Below, one piece after another: positions 28,795-38,566 of a stretch of DNA of 64,000 nucleotides. The stretch's first letter is position 1. Every line of letters starts with the position of its first letter. This stretch comes from an uncultured Halomonas sp. (GTDB lineage Bacteria > Pseudomonadota > Gammaproteobacteria > Pseudomonadales > Halomonadaceae), in contig NZ_CANLFS010000013.1 in the NCBI RefSeq assembly GCF_947490095.1, positions 1-64,000 of the forward strand, given 5' to 3'. Below the pieces are notes generated by a model that did not search any database, was not told the origin of the DNA, and was given only the letters and a program-made list of their open reading frames with translations. The translations under genes were made by a program, and so were the position numbers.

Positions 28795-29455
28795 GCGGCC
28801 TCCAGGTCGCCCACCAGGCGGCCCTCGCGCAAACGCAGGGTGCGATGCTGCAACCGGGCGATCAGCGCCAGGTCGTGACTGGCGATCATCACTGTGGTGC
28901 CGATGCGATTGAAATCCTCGAACAGCGCCATGATATCGGCGGAGAGCTGAGGGTCGAGGTTACCGGTCGGCTCATCGGCCAGCAGAAGGGCCGGCTTGTT
29001 GACCACCGCCCGGGCGATGCCCACACGCTGCTGCTCACCACCGGAAAGCTCGATGGGAAGCGCCTTCTCGCGGTGCAACAGCCCGACCTTGTCCAGCGCC
29101 CCCCGGACTCGACGCGCCGACTCCCGGGGCTCGACCCCCTGAATCGTCAGGGGGAGCGCCACGTTATGGAAGATCGAACGATCATAGAGTAGCTGGTGGT
29201 CCTGGAAGACCACGCCGACCTGGCGGCGATAAAACGGCACCTGACTCGGGTGGAGCCGGTCGATATCATGGCCGGCCACCAGGATACGCCCTCGCGTGGG
29301 CCGCTCCAGGCGCATGACCAGGCGCAGCAGCGAGCTCTTGCCGGCCCCGGAGTGGCCGGTCAGAAACAACATCTCGCCGCGACGCACGCGAAAATCGAGA
29401 TTAGCGAGGGCCTCGAAACGCCCGCCGTAGCGCTTGCCCACGTGCTCGAAGACGA

Positions 29456-29459
<4 letters not shown>
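28791..29459 (-). CDS. ftsE: Cell-division ATP-binding protein FtsE
   Basis: 222 residues. The Walker A is [11 protein letters not shown], the signature [14 protein letters not shown], and the Walker [13 protein letters not shown]; the switch His is in MIASHDLAL. As the ATPase of FtsEX it couples ATP hydrolysis to septal wall cleavage at the inner membrane. It overlaps ftsY upstream and ftsX downstream by four bases each, so the three are one transcription unit. Confidence 0.96.
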
Positions 29460-30967
<1,508 letters not shown>

Positions 30968-31057
30968 GGACAGCATCAGCCTCGCGGATGAACGAATCGT
31001 CACATCCTACCACTGCCCACCATGACTGTGGACAAGCCGCCGGTTACAATCTCCCCC

Positions 31058-31678
31058 ATGAAACGACGCTCCCCCCGACGCTCAAGCCAATCCGCGGCCG
31101 CCAGCCGGCGAGACGGCAAGACCACCGGTCGCCTGCGCATTATCGGCGGCGACTATCGCCGCCGCCTGCTGCCGGTGCCCGACAGCCCCGGCCTGCGCCC
31201 CACCCCCGACCGGGTCCGTGAGACGCTGTTCAACTGGCTTGCCGCCGCCCTGCCCGGCGCCCGGGTACTGGACCTCTTCGCCGGCACCGGTTCTCTCGGC
31301 CTGGAGGCCCTCTCCCGCGGCGCCCGAGAGGCCATCTTCGTCGAACGCGACGCCCGGGTCGCCGACCAGCTCGACCACAACCTCGACACCCTGAAGGCCA
31401 CATCACGCGGACGGGTGGTCAACGCCGACGCCACCGGCTTCCTGGATGCCGCCCCCACTCCCGCCACCCTGGTCTTCCTCGACCCGCCCTTCCGCCTGGG
31501 ACTCGCCGGGCCTTGCTGTGCCGCCCTGGAAGCGGGCTGGCTGACGGCCGATGCCCTTGTCTACCTGGAAACCGAAGCCGGACTCGAGCCACCGGTGCCC
31601 GCCAGCTGGCAGCTGCACCGGGAGGTGCGAGCCGGCGATAGCCACGGGCGGCTCTACAGGCGTGGCGACGCTTGCTGA
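31058..31678 (+). CDS. rsmD: 16S rRNA (guanine-966-N2) methyltransferase
   Basis: 206 residues. It methylates G966 of 16S rRNA. RLRIIGGDYRRRLLPVPDSP, LRPTPDRVRETLFNWL, SAM motif VLDLFAGTGSLGLEALSRGA, and the catalytic FLDPPF tetrad are all present. The start is uncertain: ATG 31058 (MKRRSPRRSSQ) or ATG 31022; neither has a good ribosome-binding site. I prefer 31058 because the family starts shortly before the IIGG motif. It diverges from ftsY, a common arrangement. Confidence 0.92.
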   Translation: MKRRSPRRSSQSAAASRRDGKTTGRLRIIGGDYRRRLLPVPDSPGLRPTPDRVRETLFNWLAAALPGARVLDLFAGTGSLGLEALSRGAREAIFVERDARVADQLDHNLDTLKATSRGRVVNADATGFLDAAPTPATLVFLDPPFRLGLAGPCCAALEAGWLTADALVYLETEAGLEPPVPASWQLHREVRAGDSHGRLYRRGDAC

Positions 31679-31774
31679 GGCGGGAGCTCGGCGTTACTCT
31701 GCGAGTTTGAATCGCCCGACATGGGCACCGGCTCGGCCCCAAGGATTACCGGAACGACACCCCAGGAGAACAGG

Positions 31775-31969
31775 ATGAGCATCGAACTCTTCAACCGGCT
31801 CGAACAGAAGGTCACCAGCGCCGTGGAGGCCCTGGAATTGCTGAAGATGGAAGCCGAAGAGCTGCGCGAGGAAAACAGCCGTCTGAAACAGGAGCGCGAG
31901 GAATGGGAGCGCCGCCTGACCGCCGTGCTGGGCAAGCTGGACGAGCTGGATGGCAACAACCAGGGGTGA
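31775..31969 (+). CDS. zapB: ZapB-like coiled-coil cell-division protein
   Basis: 64 residues, almost entirely one coiled coil: SIELFNRLEQKVTSAVEALE, LLKMEAEELREENSRLKQER, EEWERRLTAVLGKLDELDG. Length, acidity and heptads fit ZapB (formerly DUF904), which tethers FtsZ to the MatP-chromosome system. The ATG at 31775 follows AGGAGAACAGG; the longer reading adds 18 unrelated residues. The identification rests on a low-complexity coiled coil, so another small coiled-coil protein is possible. Confidence 0.75.
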   Translation: MSIELFNRLEQKVTSAVEALELLKMEAEELREENSRLKQEREEWERRLTAVLGKLDELDGNNQG

Positions 31970-31987
31970 GGCCCTATCGCGCCGGCA

Positions 31988-32470
31988 TCACGCCAGCGCC
32001 AGCGACATGAGTCGCGCGTCTTCCCTGACCGCCCCGGCCTGCCGGGGCGGATAGTAGCCGCGACGAATGCCGTCATCCTCGAAGCCTGCCCCACGATAGA
32101 GCGCAATGGCCGAGGCGTTGCCCACCCGCACCTCCAGCAACAGGCGTTCGCTGCCCCAGGCTCGGGCCTGTTCGACCACCTCGGCCAGGAGTCGGCGGGC
32201 GAGCCCTCGGCCGCGCCAGCGAGCATCCACCAGCACCGCCTGTAGCTCCGCCTCGAAGGGCTGGCGGTCCACCGCGGCATAGCCCACCACGGCCTCGTCG
32301 ACCACCAGGCCGAACACGAGGGTTTCGGGTGCCCGCAGGCTCGCCGCCAGCCGGGTAAACGACCCGGCGGTCACCCAGCCATGCGCGACCTCCAGGGCCG
32401 CCAACGCCTCGAGATCCGCGTCCGACAGCGTCATCAGCGTCGGGCGCTTCTCCGCTGCGTCACGATCCAT
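31988..32470 (-). CDS. rimI: Ribosomal-protein-alanine N-acetyltransferase
   Basis: 160 residues of the GNAT fold. RimI acetylates the N-terminal Ala of S18. The acetyl-CoA loop is VDARWRGRGLARRLLAEVVE (R-x-x-G-x-G/A), with LLLEVRVGNASAIALYRGAGF as the C-terminal family signature. The start MDRDAAEKRPTL at 32470 overlaps the end of holD by 11 bases. The order bolA-holD-rimI on one strand implies cotranscription. Confidence 0.88.
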   Translation of the reverse strand: MDRDAAEKRPTLMTLSDADLEALAALEVAHGWVTAGSFTRLAASLRAPETLVFGLVVDEAVVGYAAVDRQPFEAELQAVLVDARWRGRGLARRLLAEVVEQARAWGSERLLLEVRVGNASAIALYRGAGFEDDGIRRGYYPPRQAGAVREDARLMSLALA

Positions 32471-33281
32471 TCGCGCCCTCTTCCCGCCTGTCTCGCCATG
32501 CATCGCCCAGCATCAGCAATCGCGGCAGCAGCGCGCGCTTGGCATCGGCACTGGTCGCGAGCTCTGCCAGTGACGGCCCCTGACAGGCGGGCAGGTCGAA
32601 CAGGGGACAGTGATCATTCTCCAGCGCCAGCACTCGGTTCAGCACCTCGTCTCGGCCGAACACCAGCAGCCGCTCGGGTGCCCAGCCACGACGGCCGGCC
32701 CCGGCGACAAGGGCCTTTAGGCCCTCGCGGGCCTCCACCAGCGGCTCCTGTACCGGCAACCCCTCCTGAAGCGGCCAGCGAACACCCTGAAAGACCGGCA
32801 GCGGCGACTCGATACCCGCGGCGCGCAGCAGGTTGGCGAGCAGCATCAGCTGTGGGCGCCCGGGCGCCTGCTCGCCCGGCAGCAACATCAGCCAGCGCCC
32901 CTCCAGGCAGGCCATCTGAAAGGCGAAGCGCAGGGCCTCCTGGGGCGCCTCATCGACATCGGGGGCTGCTACTGCGGCGTCGGTGGCGGGTTCCGCCGGC
33001 GATACGTCATCGCCCAGCAGCACCGCCCGCGCCCTGCCCGGCCGTGGCGCACCCGCGGTGCGCTCCTGGGCGGGGGGCTCGGGGGGTGGGGCGGCCGGCT
33101 GCTCCCGCGCCTCATCGAGCAGCGCCTGCAGGCGCTCGCCATGACCGACCTCGGGCGGTGGCTCGGGGGACGCCCAGTCACAGGCCGGCGTGGGGCTTGC
33201 ATTGGGCAGCGTATAGCGTGCCACCCAGGCGGTAAGCCCCATCGCCTCCAGGTACTGAAGGCGCTGGGGTTCTCCTGTCAC
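32460..33281 (-). CDS. holD: DNA polymerase III psi subunit, long Pseudomonas-type (HolD-like)
   Basis: 273 residues from a GTG at 33281 that overlaps the bolA stop (GTGA). The N-terminus, QRLQYLEAMGLTAWVARY, is the characteristic opening of long psi subunits, as in Pseudomonas, where the gene also precedes rimI. The middle (residues about 40-125) is a Pro/Ala/Glu-rich linker. The C-terminal half (FAFQMACLEGRWLMLLPGEQ, LANLLRAAGIESPLPVFQGV, LLVFGRDEVLNRVL) resembles an Rossmann-like domain. Psi links the clamp loader to chi and SSB. E. coli psi is half this length. Function is inferred from N-terminal similarity and context. Confidence 0.72.
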   Translation of the reverse strand: MTGEPQRLQYLEAMGLTAWVARYTLPNASPTPACDWASPEPPPEVGHGERLQALLDEAREQPAAPPPEPPAQERTAGAPRPGRARAVLLGDDVSPAEPATDAAVAAPDVDEAPQEALRFAFQMACLEGRWLMLLPGEQAPGRPQLMLLANLLRAAGIESPLPVFQGVRWPLQEGLPVQEPLVEAREGLKALVAGAGRRGWAPERLLVFGRDEVLNRVLALENDHCPLFDLPACQGPSLAELATSADAKRALLPRLLMLGDAWRDRREEGANGS

Positions 33282-33586
33282 CGGCCGCCGCCCCGGCAGT
33301 CGGGTGAGTCGGGACGCGCCTGACCGCTGGCGTCCCACTCCTGCAGGGTATAGAGATGCAGGGCCAGGGCGTGTACCGGCCCGGACAGCTCATCGGCCAG
33401 CAGGGCATAGAGCTGTTGGTGGCGCTTGACCGGCATCAACCCCTCGAAGCGGTCGCTGACCAGCGTCACCTTGAAGTGGGTTTCGGAATTGGGCGGCACG
33501 GCGTGCCGATGGCTTTCGTTCTCCACCTGCATAAAGGCGGGCTCGAAGGCCTGGAGCTTCTCTTCGATGCTTGACTGGATGCTCAT
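33278..33586 (-). CDS. bolA: BolA-family protein
   Basis: 102 residues. The BolA fold is clear: SIEEKLQAFEPAFMQVENES, SETHFKVTLVSDRFEGLMPV, KRHQQLYALLADEL, VHALALHLYTLQEW. The conserved His in RHAVPP and the invariant FxGxxxxxRHQ-type segment (here FEGLMPVKRHQ) suggest metal or Fe-S binding together with a monothiol glutaredoxin. The ATG at 33586 was chosen because the frame before it has no similarity. The C-terminal tail is Gly/Arg-rich. Confidence 0.92.
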   Translation of the reverse strand: MSIQSSIEEKLQAFEPAFMQVENESHRHAVPPNSETHFKVTLVSDRFEGLMPVKRHQQLYALLADELSGPVHALALHLYTLQEWDASGQARPDSPDCRGGGR

Positions 33587-33684
33587 TGAAGGCTTCCCGA
33601 GGTGGTGAAGGTGAATGTCCATTGTACTCGCTATAGGCGTCGCAAACGATGAGGCACACCGCCGGCGATCGTGGCCTCGCGGGG

Positions 33685-35082
33685 CTAGCCACGCCGAGCG
33701 GCTTGGGCAAGCGGGACCCGCAGCAGGCTGAACAGCAGGGCCGCCAGGGTCGTCAGGGCTCCGAGCCATAGCGTGGCCTGTACCGCCACCCCGGCGGCCA
33801 GGAAGGCGCCGACCAGGGCCACCCCCAACGACTGACCCACGGTACGCGATGTGCTCATGGCGCCGGAGGCGTTGGCGCTGCGCGAGAGGGGCACGCTGCC
33901 GATCAATTCACGGTTGTTCGGCGGCTGAAACAGGCCGAAGCCCACGCCGCACAGCGCCATGCGCCACAGCACCTCGCCCACGCCGGCCTCGGGGTCGAGC
34001 CAGGCCAGCGCCATCAACCCCACCATCAGCAGAATCAGACCCAGGGACGCCAGCAGGGTGGGATTCACCCGGTCCGCCAGCCTACCCGCCAGCGGCCCCA
34101 CGACCATGATCGCCAGCGGCCAGGGGGTGAAGAGCCAGGCGGTCTCGAGGGGGGAGAAGCCCATCCGCTGCTGAAACAGGAAGGACAGCGCCACGAAGGC
34201 GAGCCCCTGGCCGATGAAGGCGCTCCCCTGGGCGGCCAGCGCCAGGCTGAAGCGCCGTTCGGCAAAGATGGCCAACGGCAACAGTGGATGGGACGCCCGG
34301 CGCTGGCGCCGCACAAACAGCAGCGCCGCCGCCAGGCTGGTGCCCAGCCACGCCACCAGGGCCCAGGCCGGCATATCGTGGCCAAGGCCATCCATGGCGA
34401 CGAAGAGGCCGCCCAGCATGGTGATCGAGAGCAGCGCACCCTGCCAGTCGAAGCCACCGGGTCGCGTCGACTCGCGAGGCAGCGCCCTCCAGGCCAGAAC
34501 CACCGCGACCCCGCCCAGCGGCAGATGCAGCGCAAACAGCCATGGCCAGTCGGCCACCGACAACAGGGCCCCCCCGATGGCCGGGCCGGCGGCATAGCCA
34601 CCCGCCACCACCATGGCGGAGAGCCCCAGGGCGCTACCCAGCAGCCGCGTCGGAAAGATCTGGCGATAGATCGAGGGGCCGATGGAAAGCGTCGCCGCCG
34701 CCCCCAGTCCCTGCAGGGCTCGGAAGACCAGCAGGCTCTCCAGCGACGTCGAGAGCGCGCTGCCCAGGGCGGCCAGGGTAAAAACCGCCACCCCCGCCAC
34801 ATACAGCCGCCGCCGGCTGAGCAGCTCGCTCAAGGCGGCAAACACCAGCAGGAAAGCCGCCGAGCTGACCTGGAAGAGGTTGGTGACCCAGACCACCCGG
34901 GAGGCCGACACCTCGAGGCCGGCGGCGATGGAGGGCAGCGCGATATTGACCATGGTGGTGTCCACTACCGCCATCAGGGTGCCGAGGATCAGCGCCAGAA
35001 CGGCCAGGCGCCGCTCCGGACCGGGCAGGCCATCGTCGCCGGCACGCGTTTCGAAGAGTCGACTCATTCCATGTTTCCGCAT
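33685..35082 (-). CDS. MFS multidrug-type exporter (DHA2 / EmrB-QacA family)
   Basis: 465 residues with about 14 predicted membrane helices. LGTLMAVVDTTMVNIALPSI is the DHA2 helix-1 signature (motif D1). SELLSRRRLYVAGV is the motif A region, and GPAIGGALL resembles motif C. Such proteins export drugs or organic solutes using the proton gradient. Met1 (35082) or Met6 (35067) could be the start. No regulator or fusion protein (EmrA) lies beside it, and its substrate is unknown. It runs on the minus strand after the gene at 35145-35531. Confidence 0.88.
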   Translation of the reverse strand: MRKHGMSRLFETRAGDDGLPGPERRLAVLALILGTLMAVVDTTMVNIALPSIAAGLEVSASRVVWVTNLFQVSSAAFLLVFAALSELLSRRRLYVAGVAVFTLAALGSALSTSLESLLVFRALQGLGAAATLSIGPSIYRQIFPTRLLGSALGLSAMVVAGGYAAGPAIGGALLSVADWPWLFALHLPLGGVAVVLAWRALPRESTRPGGFDWQGALLSITMLGGLFVAMDGLGHDMPAWALVAWLGTSLAAALLFVRRQRRASHPLLPLAIFAERRFSLALAAQGSAFIGQGLAFVALSFLFQQRMGFSPLETAWLFTPWPLAIMVVGPLAGRLADRVNPTLLASLGLILLMVGLMALAWLDPEAGVGEVLWRMALCGVGFGLFQPPNNRELIGSVPLSRSANASGAMSTSRTVGQSLGVALVGAFLAAGVAVQATLWLGALTTLAALLFSLLRVPLAQAARRG

Positions 35083-35099
35083 CAGGGTCCGTTAACGAA

Positions 35100-35121
35100 G
35101 AAACCGGCCGAAGCCGGTTTC
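35100..35121 (-). terminator. Small terminator-like hairpin
   Basis: GAAACCGGC (35100-35108) pairs with GCCGGTTTC (35113-35121) around a CGAA loop. It follows the stop of the 35145-35531 gene and precedes the MFS start. The minus strand continues TTCGTTAACG, a weak T-run. Confidence 0.6.
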
Positions 35122-35144
35122 TCTCGCGAATCACCAATCAGGCA

Positions 35145-35531
35145 TCACTCCTGATCGGTCTCCAGCAGCAGGCTATCGTCGATCTCGGAGATCTCCAGGG
35201 CCGTCTCGGTGTCGAGGTCGATGGCCAGATAGCTGTGCTCGAGCCGCAGGAAGTGCTGAAACAGCGACCAGTCGAGGACCTCGGGCCACTGTTTCTGATC
35301 CTCTTCCCAGGCGCGTAGCTCGGTCTCGAGGACCTCGAGATAGCGCTCACGCACGAAGCCCTGCAGGGCCTCGGGGGTATCCATCTCCGGAATCAGATAG
35401 ACGGTGCTTTCGTGCTCGACGTCGGACAGCGTCAAGTCCTCGTTGCCGAGGGTGGGCTCGAGCCCGTTGATCCAATCCACGAAGTGCTGGGTCGGGCGGA
35501 CGCTCAGGGCGGAGCGATTGAGCAGTTTCAT
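35145..35531 (-). CDS. Hypothetical acidic protein
   Basis: 128 residues from MKLLNRSALSVRPTQHFVDW, with a GGAGACCACC ribosome-binding site. It is strongly acidic (ending EISEIDDSLLLETDQE) and has no signal peptide, membrane helix or cysteine. Notable segments are TVYLIPEMDTPEALQGFVRE and WSLFQHFLRLEHSYLAIDLD. Similar uncharacterised cytoplasmic proteins occur widely in Pseudomonas-like genomes, so it is likely real and conserved, but no function can be assigned. A terminator-like hairpin follows it. Confidence 0.78.
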   Translation of the reverse strand: MKLLNRSALSVRPTQHFVDWINGLEPTLGNEDLTLSDVEHESTVYLIPEMDTPEALQGFVRERYLEVLETELRAWEEDQKQWPEVLDWSLFQHFLRLEHSYLAIDLDTETALEISEIDDSLLLETDQE

Positions 35532-35675
35532 GGTGGTCTCCTCGACGTCGAAACGACCACCATTATGGGCGCTGCCCGCGGCGTTTACCAATGCTTCCCG
35601 TACTTACCGAAGACTGGTGGCATGGCCCCCTGGGGTCAGACCCCACCGCCGTCACGCCAGCCTGTGATGCACCCT

Positions 35676-37226
35676 TCACTCCACCTCGGGCCGCATGGCC
35701 GGGAACAGCAGCACATCGCGGATCGAGGCGCTGTCGGTCAACAGCATCACCAGCCGGTCGATGCCGATGCCCTCGCCGGCGGTCGGCGGCAGGCCATACT
35801 CCAGCGCGCGCACATAGTCGGCGTCGAAGTACATCGCCTCGTCGTCGCCGGCCTCCTTTTCGGCCACCTGTTCGCGGAAGCGCTCGGCCTGGTCCTCGGC
35901 GTCGTTGAGCTCCGAGAAGCCATTGGCAATCTCGCGGCCACCGACGAAGAACTCGAAGCGCTCGGTGACGAAGGGGTTGGCATCCTTGCGCCGCGCCAGG
36001 GGACTCACCTCGGTGGGATACTCGGTGATAAAGGTGGGCTGCTGCAGGCGATGCTCCACGGTCTTTTCGAAGATCTCGATCTGGACCTTACCCAGGCCCC
36101 AGCCATCCTTGACGTCGATATCCAGACGCTCGGCGATCTGGCGCGCCGCGGCCTCGTCGGCCAGCGCCTCGGCGTGGATGTCGGGGTTGTATTCGAGAAT
36201 CGAGTCGAACACGCTCAGCCGGCGCAGCGGCTGGCCGAAGTCGTACTCGAAGGTCTCCAGCACCTCGCCATCACGATTGCGAACGGCATTGACCACGGTG
36301 GTGGTGCCCAACACCTCCTGGGTCAGGGTGCGCAGCATCTCCTCGGTGAGGTCCATCAGGTCATTATAATCCGCATAGGCCTGATAGAACTCGATCATGG
36401 TGAACTCGGGGTTATGGCGCGTGGAGAGCCCCTCGTTTCGGAAGTTGCGGTTGATCTCGAAGACCCTCTCGAAGCCTCCCACCACCAGGCGCTTGAGATA
36501 GAGCTCGGGGGCGATGCGCAGGTACATGTCCTGATCCAGCGCATTGTGGTGCGTCACGAAAGGACGCGCCGTGGCGCCGCCGGGAATCGCCTGCAGCATG
36601 GGAGTTTCCACTTCCATGAAGCCCCGTGCCTCGAAGAAGCGACGCATGGCGCTGATCACCCCGGCCCGGGTCTCGAACACCTGGCGCGAGTCGGGGTTCA
36701 TGATCAGGTCCACATAGCGCTGGCGATAGCGGGCCTCCATGTCGGTGAGGCCGTGGAACTTGTCAGGCAGCGGCCGCAAGCTCTTGGTGAGCAGCACCGC
36801 CTCCTCCATCTTCACATAGAGGTCGCCCTTGCCCGACTTGTGCACCGGGCCACGCCCCGCCACGATATCGCCGATATCCCAGCCCTTGATCTCCTCGAGA
36901 AGCTCGGCGGGCAGGCCCTTCTTGTCTACGTAGAGCTGGATCTGGCCGCTGACGTCCTGGATCACGATAAAGGGGCCGCGCTTGCGCATGATGCGCCCGG
37001 CCACACCGGCCGGGTGATTCAGCGCCTCCAGCTCGGTTTTGTCCTTGTCACCCAGCGCCGCATCGAGCTCGGCGGCCTGGCTGTCCCGGCGGAAGTGATT
37101 GGGAAACGCGCTTTCGCCCTGGGCGGCGGCCCGTTCACGCCGCGCCGCCAGCTTGGCGCGGCGCTCGGCAATCAGGCGGTTCTCATCGTTCTGCGGGCTT
37201 TCCGCTGAGGGGCTTTCGTTGGCCAT
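35676..37226 (-). CDS. lysS: Lysyl-tRNA synthetase (class II)
   Basis: 516 residues. The N-terminal OB-fold anticodon domain ([20 protein letters not shown]) is followed by the class II catalytic core. Motif 2 is [20 protein letters not shown], then [15 protein letters not shown]; motif 3 is [40 protein letters not shown] is the motif 1 region. It charges tRNA-Lys in the cytoplasm. The gene follows prfB by four bases, the conserved prfB-lysS operon. Confidence 0.96.
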   Translation of the reverse strand: MANESPSAESPQNDENRLIAERRAKLAARRERAAAQGESAFPNHFRRDSQAAELDAALGDKDKTELEALNHPAGVAGRIMRKRGPFIVIQDVSGQIQLYVDKKGLPAELLEEIKGWDIGDIVAGRGPVHKSGKGDLYVKMEEAVLLTKSLRPLPDKFHGLTDMEARYRQRYVDLIMNPDSRQVFETRAGVISAMRRFFEARGFMEVETPMLQAIPGGATARPFVTHHNALDQDMYLRIAPELYLKRLVVGGFERVFEINRNFRNEGLSTRHNPEFTMIEFYQAYADYNDLMDLTEEMLRTLTQEVLGTTTVVNAVRNRDGEVLETFEYDFGQPLRRLSVFDSILEYNPDIHAEALADEAAARQIAERLDIDVKDGWGLGKVQIEIFEKTVEHRLQQPTFITEYPTEVSPLARRKDANPFVTERFEFFVGGREIANGFSELNDAEDQAERFREQVAEKEAGDDEAMYFDADYVRALEYGLPPTAGEGIGIDRLVMLLTDSASIRDVLLFPAMRPEVE

Positions 37227-37230
37227 ATCG

Positions 37231-38329
37231 CTACAATCCTTGCTTTAGGCTGGCGACGATAAACTGATCGAGATCACCGTCCAGCACCTTGTCGCAGTTA
37301 CTGGTCTGCACGCTGGTACGCAGGTCCTTGATGCGCTGGTCATCCAGCACATAGGAACGAATCTGGCTGCCCCAGCCGATATCGGACTTGGAGTCTTCGG
37401 CCTCCTGCTTGGCGGCGTTGCGCTTCTCCATTTCGTGCTCCCACAGCCTCGCCTTGAGCTGCTTCATGGCAAAGTCGCGGTTGGCATGCTGGCTGCGCTG
37501 GCTCTGACAGGCCACCACGATGCCGGTGGGCTCGTGGGTAATGCGCACCGCCGAGTCGGTGGTGTTGACGTGCTGGCCACCGGCACCGCTGGAGCGATAG
37601 GTGTCGACGCGCAGGTCCGAGGGATTGATATCGACCTCGAAGCTATCGTCGATCTCGGGCGACAGGAATATCGAGGCGAAGGAGGTATGGCGACGCCCGC
37701 CGGAGTCGAAGGGGCTCTTGCGCACCAGGCGATGCACGCCGGTCTCGGTACGCAGCCAGCCGAAGGCATGATCCCCCTGGATATGCAGGGTGGCCGACTT
37801 GATGCCGGCCACGTCGCCACCGGAGAGCTCGGTGATATCGGCCTTGAAGCCGTGATGCTCCGCCCAGCGCAGATACATGCGCAGCAGGATATTGGCCCAG
37901 TCCTGGGCCTCGGTACCGCCGGAGCCGGCCTGGATGTCGAGATAGGCGTTGTTCTCGTCCATCTCGCCGGAGAACATGCGTCGAAACTCGAGCTTCTCGA
38001 GGCTGGCATGGAAGCTCTCGAGCTCCTTCTCGACCTCGGCGACGGTGTCCTCGTCGTCTTCCATCTCGGCCAGTTCCAGCAGGTCTCGGCTATCGCCCAG
38101 CCCCTGGTCCAGCTCGTCGATGGTGGCCACGATGGTCTCGAGGGAAGCGCGCTCCTTGCCCAGTTTCTGGGCACGGTCCGGATCGTTCCAGACGTTGGGG
38201 TCTTCCAGCTCGCGGGTGACTTCCTCTAGCCGATCCTTCTTTTCGGCATAGTCAAAGATACCCCCTCAGGACGTCTGTCCGCTCGGACAGGTCCTTGATG
38301 AGGTTGTGAATCGGGTTGGTTTCCAGCAT
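37231..38329 (-). CDS. prfB: Peptide chain release factor 2 (programmed +1 frameshift)
   Basis: About 365 residues in two frames. The first 25 codons run from the ATG at 38329 ([25 protein letters not shown]) to a TGA; after a +1 shift translation continues [16 protein letters not shown] to the end at 37231. The GGQ motif ([20 protein letters not shown]) drives peptide release. The region [15 protein letters not shown] is a typical RF2 core segment before GGQ. It reads UAA and UGA stops. Autoregulation is through its own TGA. It is cotranscribed with lysS. Confidence 0.96.
38251..38266 (-). promoter_or_regulatory. prfB +1 frameshift site
   Basis: On the minus strand the codons read AGG GGG TAT CTT TGA C. 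The AGGGGG acts as an internal Shine-Dalgarno-like stimulator, CTT TGA C is the canonical slip site, and the TGA is the complement of 38252-38254. It matches the E. coli prfB signal base for base at its core. Confidence 0.96.
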
Positions 38330-38566
38330 GGGGCATCTCGCCTGAATCTGCAGTGGAAAAAGGGCCGCCGCAGCGGCGCGGAAAAGGGAACCATTGTAGC
38401 GAACCCCGGCCACAGCGACCATCCTACTCGGCCCTCCAGGACGGTATCGAATTCATGGATGAGGTCATGCGCAATTTCAAATAGACCGCGCACGCCGGCT
38501 TGGATATGGTCGATTCATGGCCCAAATGGCCGGAACTCCACACAACCACAAGCAACGGAGTGCACC
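38330..38566. other. prfB-opp divergent intergenic region
   Basis: 237 bases between the prfB start (minus) and the oppA-like start (plus) must hold both promoters. No confident -35/-10 pair was identified. A GGAG ribosome-binding site precedes the ATG at 38567. Confidence 0.3.

Noticed and set aside
35627..35645. Palindrome GGGGTCAGACCCC upstream of the acidic hypothetical gene
   Set aside because: It is short and sits between a stop and a start without a T-run or a second copy in this window; no function could be supported.
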